Origin: Oscillospiraceae bacterium
GTDB lineage: Bacteria; Bacillota_A; Clostridia; Oscillospirales; WRJC01
DNA: 64,000 nt
Assembly: GCA_009782405.1 (NCBI GenBank)
Contig: WRJC01000002.1
Coordinates: 62,001 to 126,000 of the forward strand
Direction: 5' to 3'
Shown here: positions 44,228 to 53,151 of the stretch, in pieces
Position numbering within the stretch: position 1 is the stretch's first letter
How the letters are laid out: every line of letters starts with the position of its first letter
Made by a program: the position numbers and the translations under genes
The notes under the pieces: generated by a model
Told to the model about the DNA's origin: nothing
The model's database searches: none
Seen by the model: the letters and a program-made list of their open reading frames with translations, nothing else

Positions 44228-45679
44228 TTATTTTTTTGACCTGTCCGCCGCCATTTCTTCGACGCTCTTGGTGTGCAGCCTCGCCGCCCCCATATAACCG
44301 TCGTTGATTTTCACTATGGGATTTTCCAGCCTTGTTTTCGCTTCGGCTATGACTTTTTCATACCTCGGGAGCCACTCCTCGCAGGCCACGAGCATTTCGT
44401 CGGTCATTTGATCGATCTCGCGCGTATTGCATACGGCCCCGGTCAGCGGGTCGAGCATCATCGCCTGAATGAGCAAGTCCCTGTCGCCGTTTACCGCCGC
44501 TTCGACGGCGAGTCTCTGCACGTTTATGCTCTGCGCGCAAACTGCCGCGCATCCCAGCGGCAAATTTCCCACTTTAGGTATGCTCACGCCGTTTTTGTCC
44601 ACATATCCCGGCACTTCGACAATGGCATCGTCATCGAGGTTTGTGATGCAGCCGTTGTTCACCACGTTGAAATGCCCCCTGTACGCCCTGCCCGTTTCCA
44701 ATCCTTCGATTATTCTCGAACCGTGTTCGGCGGAACGCTGCGTTCCGTCGTATTTTCTCGATTCTCCGGCGAGCCAGTTCGGGAAATCGCTTTCAAACCA
44801 ATTGCGCCCCTCCGTGCAAACCCTCAAATATCCTCCGGTTTCCCCGTTTATCCAAGAGCTCAAATCTATCCATCCGTTTATTTCGTCCGGGCGTTTTCTG
44901 TACCACGCAACATATTCCGAAAGATGCCCGTTCGATTCAGTCGAGTAATAGCCGAAACGTTTCATTATGTCTATCCTGACTTTTTCGGTTTTCGAATAGA
45001 CCGGATGCTTTTCGAAAGCTTCCAAGATTTTCCCGGTTAAATCCTCTCCGTCGTGTTTTACCTGGATGTACCAGGTTTGGTGGTTTATCCCCGCGCAGAC
45101 TATATCCACTTCGTTTTGCTTAAACCCAAGCGCGTCGGCTATTTGCCAGTGACCGCCCTGAACCCCGTGGCACAGCCCGATGGTGTTGACTTTGCCATAA
45201 TGGTTCGCCGCCCAAGTCATCATGGCATTGGGGTTGGCGTAATTCAAAAACAAGGCTTTGTCCTCGCACACTTCCCGTATGTCCTTGCAAAAATCCAGGG
45301 TGGCGTTGACGCCGCGTTGCCCGTACATGATCCCGCCGGCGCACAAAGTGTCGCCCACGCACTGGTCAACCCCGTATTTGAGCGGGATGTTTATATCCGT
45401 TTCGAAAGCTTCGAGCCCACCTATCCGAACGCAGCTTATGACGTATTTCGCGCCTTCCAAGCCTTCCCTCCGGTTCAAGGTCGAGTGGATTTTGATGTTC
45501 AGCCCGTTTGCTTCGATGTCCTTTTGGCAAAGGGCAGAAACCATGTCCAGGTTGTTTTGGTTTATGTCGATGAACGAAACCTCGCTGTCCTTGAATTCGG
45601 GAACCGAAAGCAGATCGCACATGAGAGTCCTCGTGAAGCCTATGCTGCCCGCCCCGATAAATGCGATTTTGAATGACAT
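44228..45679 (-). CDS. GH4 family alpha-glycosidase (NAD and metal dependent)
   Basis: The product has 483 residues. GH4 features are the Rossmann start IAFIGAGSIGFTRTLM, the ANP motif NYANPNAMMTWA, and the metal-binding Cys170-His171 in GLCHGVQGG with GINHQTW. Family members oxidise the sugar C3 with NAD+ and cleave alpha- or beta-glycosides by elimination. Sequence pattern suggests alpha-galactosidase or alpha-galacturonidase-like activity rather than phospho-glucosidase. GGAGG lies 11 nt upstream. It opens the leftward operon that continues into speE-speB, a surprising pairing of sugar and polyamine genes. Confidence 0.88.
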   Translation of the reverse strand: MSFKIAFIGAGSIGFTRTLMCDLLSVPEFKDSEVSFIDINQNNLDMVSALCQKDIEANGLNIKIHSTLNRREGLEGAKYVISCVRIGGLEAFETDINIPLKYGVDQCVGDTLCAGGIMYGQRGVNATLDFCKDIREVCEDKALFLNYANPNAMMTWAANHYGKVNTIGLCHGVQGGHWQIADALGFKQNEVDIVCAGINHQTWYIQVKHDGEDLTGKILEAFEKHPVYSKTEKVRIDIMKRFGYYSTESNGHLSEYVAWYRKRPDEINGWIDLSSWINGETGGYLRVCTEGRNWFESDFPNWLAGESRKYDGTQRSAEHGSRIIEGLETGRAYRGHFNVVNNGCITNLDDDAIVEVPGYVDKNGVSIPKVGNLPLGCAAVCAQSINVQRLAVEAAVNGDRDLLIQAMMLDPLTGAVCNTREIDQMTDEMLVACEEWLPRYEKVIAEAKTRLENPIVKINDGYMGAARLHTKSVEEMAADRSKK

Positions 45680-45775
45680 AATGCAAATACCTCCAAATTA
45701 TTTAATTAAATTTTTTCATAATTTACATTTTACCATTAAAATGTTTCAAAATATCAACAATAATTAAATTTTTTG

Positions 45776-45784
45776 TGATATAAT
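45776..45784 (+). promoter_or_regulatory. Extended -10 promoter of the PAS/URO-D pair
   Basis: TGATATAAT is an extended -10 box lying 41 nt before the chosen start at 45825. The -35 region is AT-rich and not consensus. The divergent gap (45680-45824) also holds the GTTTCAAAAT element at 45734-45754, between this promoter and the GH4 gene. Confidence 0.45.
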
Positions 45785-45824
45785 TAAATTAAATTTGTTT
45801 GAACCGCGCACAAAGGAGGGACTC

Positions 45825-46388
45825 ATGGAAATAATCACAAGACAAAATATCGAACTGGTTTCCATATGCGTAGTTTCGATGCTTTTGGTAATTTTCGCAT
45901 CTTTGTATTTTTACGGCACGAGGAAGAGAAAAACTTTGAGCGCCGCGATAAAAAATTCAAATGATCTGTACGATAGCCACGACAAAGAATTAAGCGAATT
46001 TGCGGAAAAAATGCGGATAATGACCGCGCAGCTGGAGTTGATTTTCGAATTGAGCCCCGCTTTTTCGGTTTGCTACGACTACAGCCAAAACTGCTTCTAC
46101 ATGAGCGAAAACGGGCAGTCGCAGCTTGGCTGCGGCGAAGCCGACCAAAACAATTTTGAAAATCTGATACATCCCGATGATTTTTCCCTGTATGAAGAAG
46201 TGACAAATTGCGGGAACATAAGGAGGCGCGAAATAGCTGACAGCCCATACGTAATAAGGCTGAAAGACACAAACGGGCAATACGGAAAATATCTGATGAG
46301 GGCCAAGCCGATATACGACGAGGACGGCGCAAACACAGCCTTGGCGGCGGCTTTTATAAAAACCGAATATATAGCGGAAAAAACTTGA
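45825..46388 (+). CDS. Membrane-anchored PAS-domain protein without output domain
   Basis: The product has 187 residues from ATG 45825, set by AAAGGAGGG. One transmembrane helix (about 12-32), a short coiled stretch and a PAS domain (about 65-185) with LSPAFSVCYDYSQN and the familiar LIHPDDFSLYEE are seen. There is no kinase, GGDEF or HTH after it; the chain ends right after the PAS fold. It lies 31 nt upstream of a URO-D gene, probably co-transcribed. It may be a ligand or redox sensor working through an unlinked partner. Confidence 0.65.
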   Translation: MEIITRQNIELVSICVVSMLLVIFASLYFYGTRKRKTLSAAIKNSNDLYDSHDKELSEFAEKMRIMTAQLELIFELSPAFSVCYDYSQNCFYMSENGQSQLGCGEADQNNFENLIHPDDFSLYEEVTNCGNIRRREIADSPYVIRLKDTNGQYGKYLMRAKPIYDEDGANTALAAAFIKTEYIAEKT

Positions 46389-46419
46389 ATTATATTTATA
46401 ACAAAAGGAGATTTTCTTT

Positions 46420-47460
46420 ATGAACGAGCGGGAAATCATGTTAAACACCATGGAGCACAAGGGAAACCCGGAAAATATCGTCCCGTACACGATCGGCTTT
46501 GACTGCCCCGTGCTGCAGGAAAAAGTCAACAAGCATTACGGAACGAACTGGTTCGGAAAAACGCGGCAATTTTTGCATTCGCCTTTCGGGATAAGCACGA
46601 CCGGCGAAAAGCCGATTGAAGGCAAACCCCATTATGCGCGCGACGTTTTCGGTTCCATCTGGTACACCGGGAAATTGCCTTGGCACCTCGAAACTCCCGT
46701 GTTGCCCGAAGCGTCTTTCAAGGGTTGCACATTTCCGACTATCGGCGATTTTATCGGCGACGCCGAAAAAAACAATTTGAAAAAACGGGCAAAAGAATTA
46801 AACGAACAAAAACCGCATCTTTTCAGGGTGATCAACATGGGTTGGGGCATATTCGAACAGACTTGGCGCATCAGGGGTTTTGAGGATACGATGTGCGACG
46901 TAGCGGCCGAAGAAAATTTTTACGCGGAACTTGTTGATAAAATCACCGATTTGTACGTGCAGATGGTGGAATACTGCGAAGACGTGGAAGCCGACGCATT
47001 TTTGTTCGGCGACGATTGGGGATCGCAGCAAGGCATATTGATAGGGCCGGAAAAATGGCGAAAATTCATCAAGCCCGCTTGGAAAAAAGTGTACGAAAAA
47101 GTTCATGCGCAAAATAAATATGCGATAAGCCACAGCTGCGGAAGCATATACGACATATATCCCGATTTAATCGAAATAGGCCTCGATATGCATGAAAGCG
47201 TCCAACCCGAAGCCTACGGAATGGATCCCTTCAAGCTGAAAAAAGAGTTCGGAGACAAGATTGGTTTTTGGGGGACGTTGGGGAGCCAAAGCGTGATACC
47301 TTTCTGGGAACCCGAAAAAATAAAAGAGCATATCGCCCGATTGAAAAAAGAAATGGGCGTAAACGGAGGATATATACTCGCCCCCGCCAAACCTTTCCAA
47401 CCCGAAACCCCCGTGGAAAACGCCATTGCGGTCATCGACGCGCTTGGCGAAGGGCGATAG
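46420..47460 (+). CDS. URO-D family (MtaA/CmuA-like) methyltransferase
   Basis: The product has 346 residues, the standard URO-D family length. The opening NEREIMLNTMEHKGNPENIVP and WGIFEQTWRIRGFEDTMCD parallel the partial protein at 1-589. The metal-site motif HSCGSI is intact (His238, Cys240), and DAFLFGDDWGSQQG is a family hallmark. AAAGGAG precedes the ATG. It follows the PAS protein and ends at a strong terminator. It is expected to handle a methyl group between a corrinoid and a small acceptor; the substrate is unknown. Confidence 0.82.
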   Translation: MNEREIMLNTMEHKGNPENIVPYTIGFDCPVLQEKVNKHYGTNWFGKTRQFLHSPFGISTTGEKPIEGKPHYARDVFGSIWYTGKLPWHLETPVLPEASFKGCTFPTIGDFIGDAEKNNLKKRAKELNEQKPHLFRVINMGWGIFEQTWRIRGFEDTMCDVAAEENFYAELVDKITDLYVQMVEYCEDVEADAFLFGDDWGSQQGILIGPEKWRKFIKPAWKKVYEKVHAQNKYAISHSCGSIYDIYPDLIEIGLDMHESVQPEAYGMDPFKLKKEFGDKIGFWGTLGSQSVIPFWEPEKIKEHIARLKKEMGVNGGYILAPAKPFQPETPVENAIAVIDALGEGR

Positions 47461-47474
47461 AATCGGCAAAAGTG

Positions 47475-47500
47475 AAAACGGCTGCTCCCGCAGCCGTTTT
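47475..47500. terminator. Rho-independent terminator, bidirectional
   Basis: AAAACGGCTGC (47475-47485) pairs perfectly with GCAGCCGTTTT (47490-47500) around a TCCC loop, followed by a T-run. It separates the URO-D gene from the convergent XRE-type gene. Confidence 0.95.
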
Positions 47501-47505
47501 TTTCT

Positions 47506-48585
47506 TTATTTTTGAAACAAGTAGTCATAGATGATCCTGTCCGCTGTTTTGCCGATTTTGTTGTTTCGGTGGGCTACCGATTCGTTTTTCAGCAAAGAAA
47601 GCGTTTCTATGCATTTGTGGCGACTTATTCCGGAATCGTAGTTTTCAATCCCCAAAATATCGCTGTCCTGAATTATATAATACGGTTTTGCCGGGTATGC
47701 CTTGGTCTTTATTATTTTCATTATATCGGCAAAACCTTCTTCATTCGCGATTTTATCAAAATTTTCTTCCGAAATCATAACCTCCGATCTGTTCATCCTC
47801 AGCTGCGAGTTTATAAATTTCTTTTTTTCGTCCGTGTCGATTTTGCCTTTTTTGCAAATCAGCACCCTGTGGCATGTCGGCCTTTTCGCGTCGCCCGCGC
47901 TGACTGTGGTGGCCACCCCCAATCTCGCCTGCAAACCGTTTTTATCGGAACTGTATTCGTGGTGATAAAATACAATATTGCATATCTCCGCAAGCTGCGC
48001 GTTCATTACGGTACAGTAACAGGCATTTTGTGTTTTGGATATGATCATTTTCCCGGTATATTTTTTTTCGAATGCCGTGTCATTTTCTTTGGTGTTTTTG
48101 ATGATTATTTCGACTTGGCAGTCGTCGCCTTTTTCGGACAATTCCATCGTGCCTTTTATGAGCTCACGTTTTTTGGATACGGTGCCAAGGAAGAAAAAAT
48201 CGAATTTTTTGTTCAAATAGCCCCAGAACGCTTTGTTTTTCGGATTTGTGACAAGATCGGCGTTTTTTTTTGTCGGCTCTTGAATTTTGATTAGATTATC
48301 GGTTTCTATGCCCGGCAATTCTTTTATCCCCAATACTTGGCAAATAGCGGCGACATGAACCCACTTGGGGCTGTATCCGGAATAAATCGTATTTTGTATT
48401 ATCCCCAATTCCAAATCATGCTGTTCTTGTTCCAGGTTTTTTTTGAAATTTTTTATTTTGCTGATTGTAGAGTTTTCGATTTCTACGCCGAGTTCGGCTA
48501 TTCTGTCAGCGAGTTGTTTTTGGTTCATTTTTATTTCTTTCATTTTTGCATCTATTATTTCAGATAAAATTATGGTATGTTCCAT
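47506..48585 (-). CDS. XRE-type helix-turn-helix protein with unknown C-terminal domain
   Basis: The product has 359 residues from ATG 48585, set by GGGAGA 7 nt upstream. The N-terminus (about 5-50) looks like an XRE/Cro helix-turn-helix: KMNQKQLADRIAEL followed by NSTISKIKN as recognition helix. The remaining 300 residues match nothing I know; an internal region at about 115-260 looks beta-rich and contains several cysteines. It faces an unknown gene across a 194-nt gap that holds repeated AAATTTCGCAAAA-type sequences, so autoregulation is likely. The C-terminal part could be a sensor or an enzyme. Confidence 0.65.
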   Translation of the reverse strand: MEHTIILSEIIDAKMKEIKMNQKQLADRIAELGVEIENSTISKIKNFKKNLEQEQHDLELGIIQNTIYSGYSPKWVHVAAICQVLGIKELPGIETDNLIKIQEPTKKNADLVTNPKNKAFWGYLNKKFDFFFLGTVSKKRELIKGTMELSEKGDDCQVEIIIKNTKENDTAFEKKYTGKMIISKTQNACYCTVMNAQLAEICNIVFYHHEYSSDKNGLQARLGVATTVSAGDAKRPTCHRVLICKKGKIDTDEKKKFINSQLRMNRSEVMISEENFDKIANEEGFADIMKIIKTKAYPAKPYYIIQDSDILGIENYDSGISRHKCIETLSLLKNESVAHRNNKIGKTADRIIYDYLFQK

Positions 48586-48657
48586 TTTTTCATCTCCCAA
48601 TTTGAAATCGATAAATTTCGGTTTCGCATTTGCGAATTGTTTCACATAAAGGCGTAT

Positions 48658-48795
48658 TTTTAAATTTCGCAAAAAACCGTTTTATTTTTATGAATAATAT
48701 GCTATTATAATACCATAACAAAAATAAATTTACAAGCATTTCGCAAAAATTAATTGGAATTTACGGGAGGCGAAAATAAATGCGCAATTTAAAAT
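48658..48795. promoter_or_regulatory. Cluster of candidate operators between the XRE-type gene and the next gene
   Basis: Three related sites occur: TTTTAAATTTCGCAAAAAA (48658-48676), ATTTCGCAAAAA (48739-48750) and, inverted, GCGCAATTTAAAAT (48782-48795), the last overlapping the first codons of the downstream gene. Overlapping TATAAT boxes on both strands lie at 48704-48711. The sites fit binding by the divergent XRE-type protein, but this is inferred. Confidence 0.45.
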
Positions 48796-49667
48796 CAAAA
48801 TGGAATAAATTTTTAGGCAAAAAAATTATAACCTACGACCCAGATGAGGGAATCGAAAAAAGCACGTTCGAAAAAGCAGGATTAAAATTAATTGGATTGT
48901 ACAACCCAAAACGAGAGGAAAGATTTGCATTGCCTTCATTGGCAGAAAACTTGTCAAATGATCGTGCGTTTATTTGCACTTTTAATGACTACGATCTGAC
49001 AATGCTTGCCAATAAGAAGCCGATTTTCCGCTATCACGGCATGCTCTTGAAACAAAGCGAAATTATTGAACAAAACGTCTTCGACCTCATCGATTTGAAA
49101 AAAACATCGGAATGGATCGAAAATCATGGCGGGACGAGGGGATGGAGGAATATGTGTCGCGGCGGAGCCGCTTCTATCGATCGTTCGCATAGTCAATTTG
49201 TTTTCGATGCTTTGCCGATAGAAGATTATCCTGTTGTCAAAATCAATGAAAACCTCGGATATGTCGATTATCCTGCTGGAAATATTTTTATTTGCGGAAG
49301 TGGGGTTTTGGAAAAAAGAATAGACATACTTGCAAGAATAATCGAAAAATATCGCAAAAATTTCAAAAATTGGGATATGCTGACTCTAAAAAAAGACAAC
49401 ACGCTAAACGATAATGAGGCAATCTATACGATATTGTGGCACAAGGGCAATATCGTCTGGATACCAAGAAAGCGGGAAACACCGGATAATGGGATTAGCG
49501 ATTCCAGTGGCGGATTGGAAATTGGCGGAATTTTTTCCTGTACCAAAAAAGACGAATTCGAAAAACTAAATTATGAAATTTTGGCGCAAACCCTGAAAAG
49601 CGTTAGTTTCCCCCAAAACCAGATAAATGAAAATTTCGCCGATATTTTAAAATTGCAAAATTCGTAA
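48780..49667 (+). CDS. Unknown protein divergent from the XRE-type gene
   Basis: The product has 295 residues, with GGGAGG about 9 nt upstream of the ATG. It has no signal peptide, membrane segment or recognised domain. Visible features are a basic N-terminus (RNLKSKWNKFLGKK), a YNPKREERFALPSLAENL segment, ENHGGTRGWRNMCRGGAAS in the middle and a TILWHKGNIVWIPRKR strand region. Codons are more A/T-rich than in the neighbours. Candidate operators overlap both its start and its end. It could be a target or partner of the XRE-type protein. The function is not known. Confidence 0.6.
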   Translation: MRNLKSKWNKFLGKKIITYDPDEGIEKSTFEKAGLKLIGLYNPKREERFALPSLAENLSNDRAFICTFNDYDLTMLANKKPIFRYHGMLLKQSEIIEQNVFDLIDLKKTSEWIENHGGTRGWRNMCRGGAASIDRSHSQFVFDALPIEDYPVVKINENLGYVDYPAGNIFICGSGVLEKRIDILARIIEKYRKNFKNWDMLTLKKDNTLNDNEAIYTILWHKGNIVWIPRKRETPDNGISDSSGGLEIGGIFSCTKKDEFEKLNYEILAQTLKSVSFPQNQINENFADILKLQNS

Positions 49668-49718
49668 AAAAAATAGTATTTTAAATTTTGCAAAAAAACG
49701 CTTGTTTGCAATTTAAAA
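49645..49718. promoter_or_regulatory. Candidate operators over the pgi promoter
   Basis: TTTTAAAATTGCAAAA (49645-49660) is followed by an imperfect inverted pair: TTTTAAATTTTGCAAAA (from 49679) and TTTGCAATTTAAAA (49705-49718). The second arm sits between the -35 and -10 boxes of the pgi promoter, a position that would block RNA polymerase. The sites are of the same kind as those at 48658-48795. Confidence 0.5.
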
Positions 49719-49730
49719 TTATGGTATAAT
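49702..49730 (+). promoter_or_regulatory. Sigma-A promoter of pgi
   Basis: TTGTTT (49702-49707), a 17-nt spacer and TATAAT (49725-49730) lie 37 nt before the pgi start. The spacer is largely made of one arm of a candidate operator. Confidence 0.65.
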
Positions 49731-49766
49731 TAACGAAAAACAAAATAAAAAAAGGGGCGGTTTAAA

Positions 49767-51110
49767 ATGGCAATAAAATTAAACGAAAAGTATCTGAGCG
49801 GTTTTTTCAGCGAATATGACAAGCAAAATCTAAAAGAAATAGAAGAAAAGGCAAGAATTGCCTTCGGCAAAATCAAAGACAAATCAGGAGAAGGCGGCGA
49901 AATGCTCGGCTGGGCGGATTTGCCTGAAAACTACGACAAAACCGAATTTTCGAGGATATTGGCCGCATCGGAAAAAATCAGGGCGAATTCCGACGTCGTG
50001 ATAGTTGTCGGAATCGGCGGCTCATACCTCGGAGCGAAAGCTGCCATCGACTTTATAAAATCCCCGCTTTACAACAATCTCAAAAAATCTGCGCCGGATA
50101 TACACTTTCTCGGAAATTCGATCAGTTCCGACTACTTCAACGAAGTGGTTTCGATTTGCGAAAATCGGGATTTTTCCGTCATCGTCATTTCAAAATCGGG
50201 CACCACGACGGAACCCGCAATCGCTTTCAGGGCTTTGAGAGGTTTATTGGAACAAAAATATTGCGAAGGAGCGAAAGATAGGATATTTGCGATCACCGAC
50301 AAAAATCCGAAAAAAAGCGCGCTGCGGGCTTTGGCGGAAAAAAACGGCTATGAGACATTTGTCGTCCCCGACGATATCGGGGGCAGGTATTCGGTTCTGA
50401 CGGCTGTAGGCCTTCTGCCCATCGCCGTCGCCGGAATCGATATAGCCGCCATCATGGAAGGCGCAGCCAAAGCGCGCGAAAATTTCTATAATTTCAGCGA
50501 AACCAACGACTGCATGAAATATGCCATGCTCCGCAACCTGTTTTATGAAAAAGGCAAAAGCGTCGAAATAATGGTTTCCTACGAACCCGCTTTCGTCATG
50601 ATGGGCGAATGGTGGAAACAACTGTTCGGCGAGAGCGAAGGCAAAGACAAAAAAGGACTTTTCCCCGCCTCAGTCACATTTTCAACCGATTTGCATTCGC
50701 TCGGACAATTTATCCAGGACGGTTCGAGGATCATGTTCGAGACGGTGATAAACATCAAGGAATCCCAAAGCAAATTCACGATACCTCAGGACAGCGCGAA
50801 AATCGATGGATTGGATTATTTGGACGGAATGGATTTAGACGCAGTGAACAACAAAGCGATGCTGGGCACAATCATCGCGCATGCCGACGGCGGAACGCCG
50901 AGCATAGTGATAGACATTGACAAAAGGGACGAAAAAGCATTCGGCGAATTGGTCTATTTCTTCGAACTCGCGTGCGCGTTTTCCGGATATATACTTTCTG
51001 TCAATCCATTCAATCAACCCGGCGTGGAAGCGTACAAAATCAATATGTTCGCCCTTTTGGGCAATCCGAAATACGCAAAAGAAAAAAAGGAAATCGAAAA
51101 GAGGCTCTGA
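49767..51110 (+). CDS. pgi: Glucose-6-phosphate isomerase
   Basis: The product has 447 residues, the length of the shorter Gram-positive-type isomerases. Visible motifs are VVGIGGSYLGAKAAIDFI (about 80-97), SKSGTTTEPAIAFR for phosphate binding, the DDIGGRYSVLTAVGLLP region and the C-terminal NPFNQPGVEAYK. It interconverts glucose-6-phosphate and fructose-6-phosphate in glycolysis. AGGGGCGG precedes the ATG. It stands alone between the operator cluster and the T-box leader. Confidence 0.95.
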   Translation: MAIKLNEKYLSGFFSEYDKQNLKEIEEKARIAFGKIKDKSGEGGEMLGWADLPENYDKTEFSRILAASEKIRANSDVVIVVGIGGSYLGAKAAIDFIKSPLYNNLKKSAPDIHFLGNSISSDYFNEVVSICENRDFSVIVISKSGTTTEPAIAFRALRGLLEQKYCEGAKDRIFAITDKNPKKSALRALAEKNGYETFVVPDDIGGRYSVLTAVGLLPIAVAGIDIAAIMEGAAKARENFYNFSETNDCMKYAMLRNLFYEKGKSVEIMVSYEPAFVMMGEWWKQLFGESEGKDKKGLFPASVTFSTDLHSLGQFIQDGSRIMFETVINIKESQSKFTIPQDSAKIDGLDYLDGMDLDAVNNKAMLGTIIAHADGGTPSIVIDIDKRDEKAFGELVYFFELACAFSGYILSVNPFNQPGVEAYKINMFALLGNPKYAKEKKEIEKRL

Positions 51111-51194
51111 CGCGGCAAAATATGGGGCAGGGCGGTTATTTTTCGCTTTGCCAAATAAAAAGTTTTATTTTTTTCAAAAATTTCAGAAAAACCC

Positions 51195-51223
51195 TTGACA
51201 AACGCAAAAATATATGTTATAAT
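51195..51223 (+). promoter_or_regulatory. Perfect-consensus sigma-A promoter of the T-box operon
   Basis: TTGACA (51195-51200), a 17-nt spacer and TATAAT (51218-51223) match the consensus at all positions. Transcription should start near 51230, directly before the T-box leader. The rest of the pgi-to-symporter gap (51111-51194) shows no gene. Confidence 0.85.
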
Positions 51224-51235
51224 TCACCTCGAATT

Positions 51236-51536
51236 AGCAAAAGCGATGATCGGGAAGAAGTAACTGTCATTTGCAACCCACCAGAGAGCCGGCGTTTGGT
51301 GCGAGCCGGCGGGTTTTGTGCGGCGAATACATCCCGGGAGTTGCGCCCTGATGATGTTTGGGCCTGTTTTGGGCCGGAATGTAGGTAGGAGGCGACGGGA
51401 AATGCCCGTTATAGCGTTGTGGGTATGCTTGTACCCATGCAGAGCGCGCATTTTGCGCGAAAATTGAGGTGGTACCGCGGTTATATCTTTTAAAAATAGC
51501 CGCCCTCGGATTTATGTAAATCCGGGGGCGTTTTTA
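51236..51536 (+). promoter_or_regulatory. T-box leader, tyrosine-type specifier
   Basis: Stem I is recognisable: CGGGA (51251-51255) pairs with TCCCG (51332-51336), an apical GCCGGC pair lies at 51288-51293/51305-51310, and AGAGAG and GGTGCGA are at their usual places. The specifier loop reads GAA-TAC-A, so the codon TAC (51328-51330) points to tRNA-Tyr. The T-box GAGGTGGTACCGCGG (51466-51480) exposes TGGT, which would pair with an ACCA end, and tRNA-Tyr does have discriminator A. Uncharged tRNA-Tyr should therefore prevent termination and switch on the symporter gene. Confidence 0.9.
51501..51535 (+). terminator. T-box regulated terminator
   Basis: CGCCCTCGGATTT pairs with AAATCCGGGGGCG (one wobble) around an ATGT loop and is followed by T5. 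It competes with the antiterminator that contains the T-box sequence just upstream. Confidence 0.9.
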
Positions 51537-51576
51537 TTTTAATATTTTTTTCAAAAAAGGGAAGGTGTATTTCAAA

Positions 51577-53148
51577 ATGGCAATCAAGATTATCATGCTT
51601 TTGATTTTTTTCGCGGCGACGGTATTTGTCGGGATCTATTTTAGAAAAAAGGCCTCGAGCGTAAGCGGATTTGTTTTGGGCGGGCGCGAAGTCGGCCCTT
51701 GGCTGACGGCTTTCGCCTACGGCACCTCGTATTTTTCAGCGGTCATCTTCGTTGGCTATGCGGGGCAGTTCGGCTGGAGGTTTGGGACTGCGGCCACCTG
51801 GATCGGGCTTGGCAATGCGTTCATCGGTTCGCTTCTGCCCTGGATAATACTCGGACGGCGCACGCGAATCATGACGAACCATCTCCATAGCGCGACGATG
51901 CCCGAATTTTTCGGCAAGAGGTTTAATTCCGAAGCGCTTAAAATAGGGGCGGCGATCATCGTATTTGTGTTTTTGATCCCCTACACGGCATCGCTCTACA
52001 ACGGGCTTTCGCGCCTTTTTTCAATGGCATTCGGCGAAGCGGGAATCACTTTTGAATACTGCGTCATCGGCATGGCGGTGCTCACCGCGATATATGTGGT
52101 GGCGGGAGGGTATTTCGCCACGGCAGTAAATGATTTCATACAGGGCGTGATCATGCTTGTTGGCATCGTGGCCGTGATCGCGGCGGTGCTAAACAGCAAC
52201 GGAGGGCTTTGGGAAGCGCTCGGCTCCATGTCGAAAGTCGAGGATACAGGGGTTGCCGCGGGATCGTTTTCGTCGATTTTCGGCCCGAAGCCATTGGATC
52301 TTTTGGGTGTGGTGCTGCTCACCTCGCTTGGGACTTGGGGGCTGCCGCAGATGGTGTCCAAATTCTACGCCATAAAATCCGAGAAAATGATTTCAAAAGG
52401 CGCGATAATTTCGACGGTGTTCGCCGTGGTGGTGGCGGGAGGCTGCTACTTCTTGGGCAGCTTCGGGCGGCTGTACGGCGACGTGGTGGAAAAAAATCCG
52501 GAAACGGGAGCGGTGATCTTCGATTCCGTCATACCCAAGATGCTCGAAAAATTCCCGGACATTTTGATAGGGCTTGTTTTGATGCTGGTTTTGGCGGCCT
52601 CGATTTCCACGCTGTCTTCATTGGTCATAGCCTCGTCGTCGACTCTCACTCTCGACTTTTTGAAGGGGCACGTGGTAAAAAAAATGGACGATAAAAAGCA
52701 GGTCGTGATCATCCGCTCGCTGATCGTGGTTTTTATCGCAATATCGGCGGCAATAGCGATTTTCCAATATCAAAGCAAAGGAAGCGTCATATGGATAGCT
52801 CAGCTCATGGGGATTTCGTGGGGAGCGTTGGCCGGTTCTTTCCTCGCCCCGTTTTTGTTCGGGCTGTTCTGGAAAAAGGTCACCAAGGCCGCAATATGGT
52901 GCAATTTCGCTTTCAGCGTGGTTTTTATGACAACTAACGTGGCGCTCAACTTGTTTGCCCATGAAATATTCGTTGACTATTTCCCGCAGATTTTGCAATC
53001 CCCGATAAACGCGGGCGCATTTTCGATGCTTATGGGTTTTATCATCGTGCCTCTTGTCAGCATATTGACCAAAGCCCCGAAAAAAGAACATGTAGACGAA
53101 TGTTTTTCATGCTATGATAAAAATCAAGATTTGATAGACAGGAGATAA
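51577..53148 (+). CDS. Sodium:solute symporter (SSS family), probably for tyrosine or a related compound
   Basis: The product has 523 residues from ATG 51577 with GGGAAGG upstream. About thirteen transmembrane segments and SSS hallmarks are seen: GGREVGPWLTAFAYGTSYFSA (sodium and substrate region), AGGYFATAVNDFIQGVIMLVG and ASISTLSSLVIASSS. SSS proteins import solutes with sodium. The Tyr-type T-box directly upstream argues for uptake of tyrosine or a precursor, which is inference because the family covers many substrates. The acyl-CoA synthetase begins 3 nt after its stop. Confidence 0.85.
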   Translation: MAIKIIMLLIFFAATVFVGIYFRKKASSVSGFVLGGREVGPWLTAFAYGTSYFSAVIFVGYAGQFGWRFGTAATWIGLGNAFIGSLLPWIILGRRTRIMTNHLHSATMPEFFGKRFNSEALKIGAAIIVFVFLIPYTASLYNGLSRLFSMAFGEAGITFEYCVIGMAVLTAIYVVAGGYFATAVNDFIQGVIMLVGIVAVIAAVLNSNGGLWEALGSMSKVEDTGVAAGSFSSIFGPKPLDLLGVVLLTSLGTWGLPQMVSKFYAIKSEKMISKGAIISTVFAVVVAGGCYFLGSFGRLYGDVVEKNPETGAVIFDSVIPKMLEKFPDILIGLVLMLVLAASISTLSSLVIASSSTLTLDFLKGHVVKKMDDKKQVVIIRSLIVVFIAISAAIAIFQYQSKGSVIWIAQLMGISWGALAGSFLAPFLFGLFWKKVTKAAIWCNFAFSVVFMTTNVALNLFAHEIFVDYFPQILQSPINAGAFSMLMGFIIVPLVSILTKAPKKEHVDECFSCYDKNQDLIDRR

Positions 53149-53151
53149 AAA

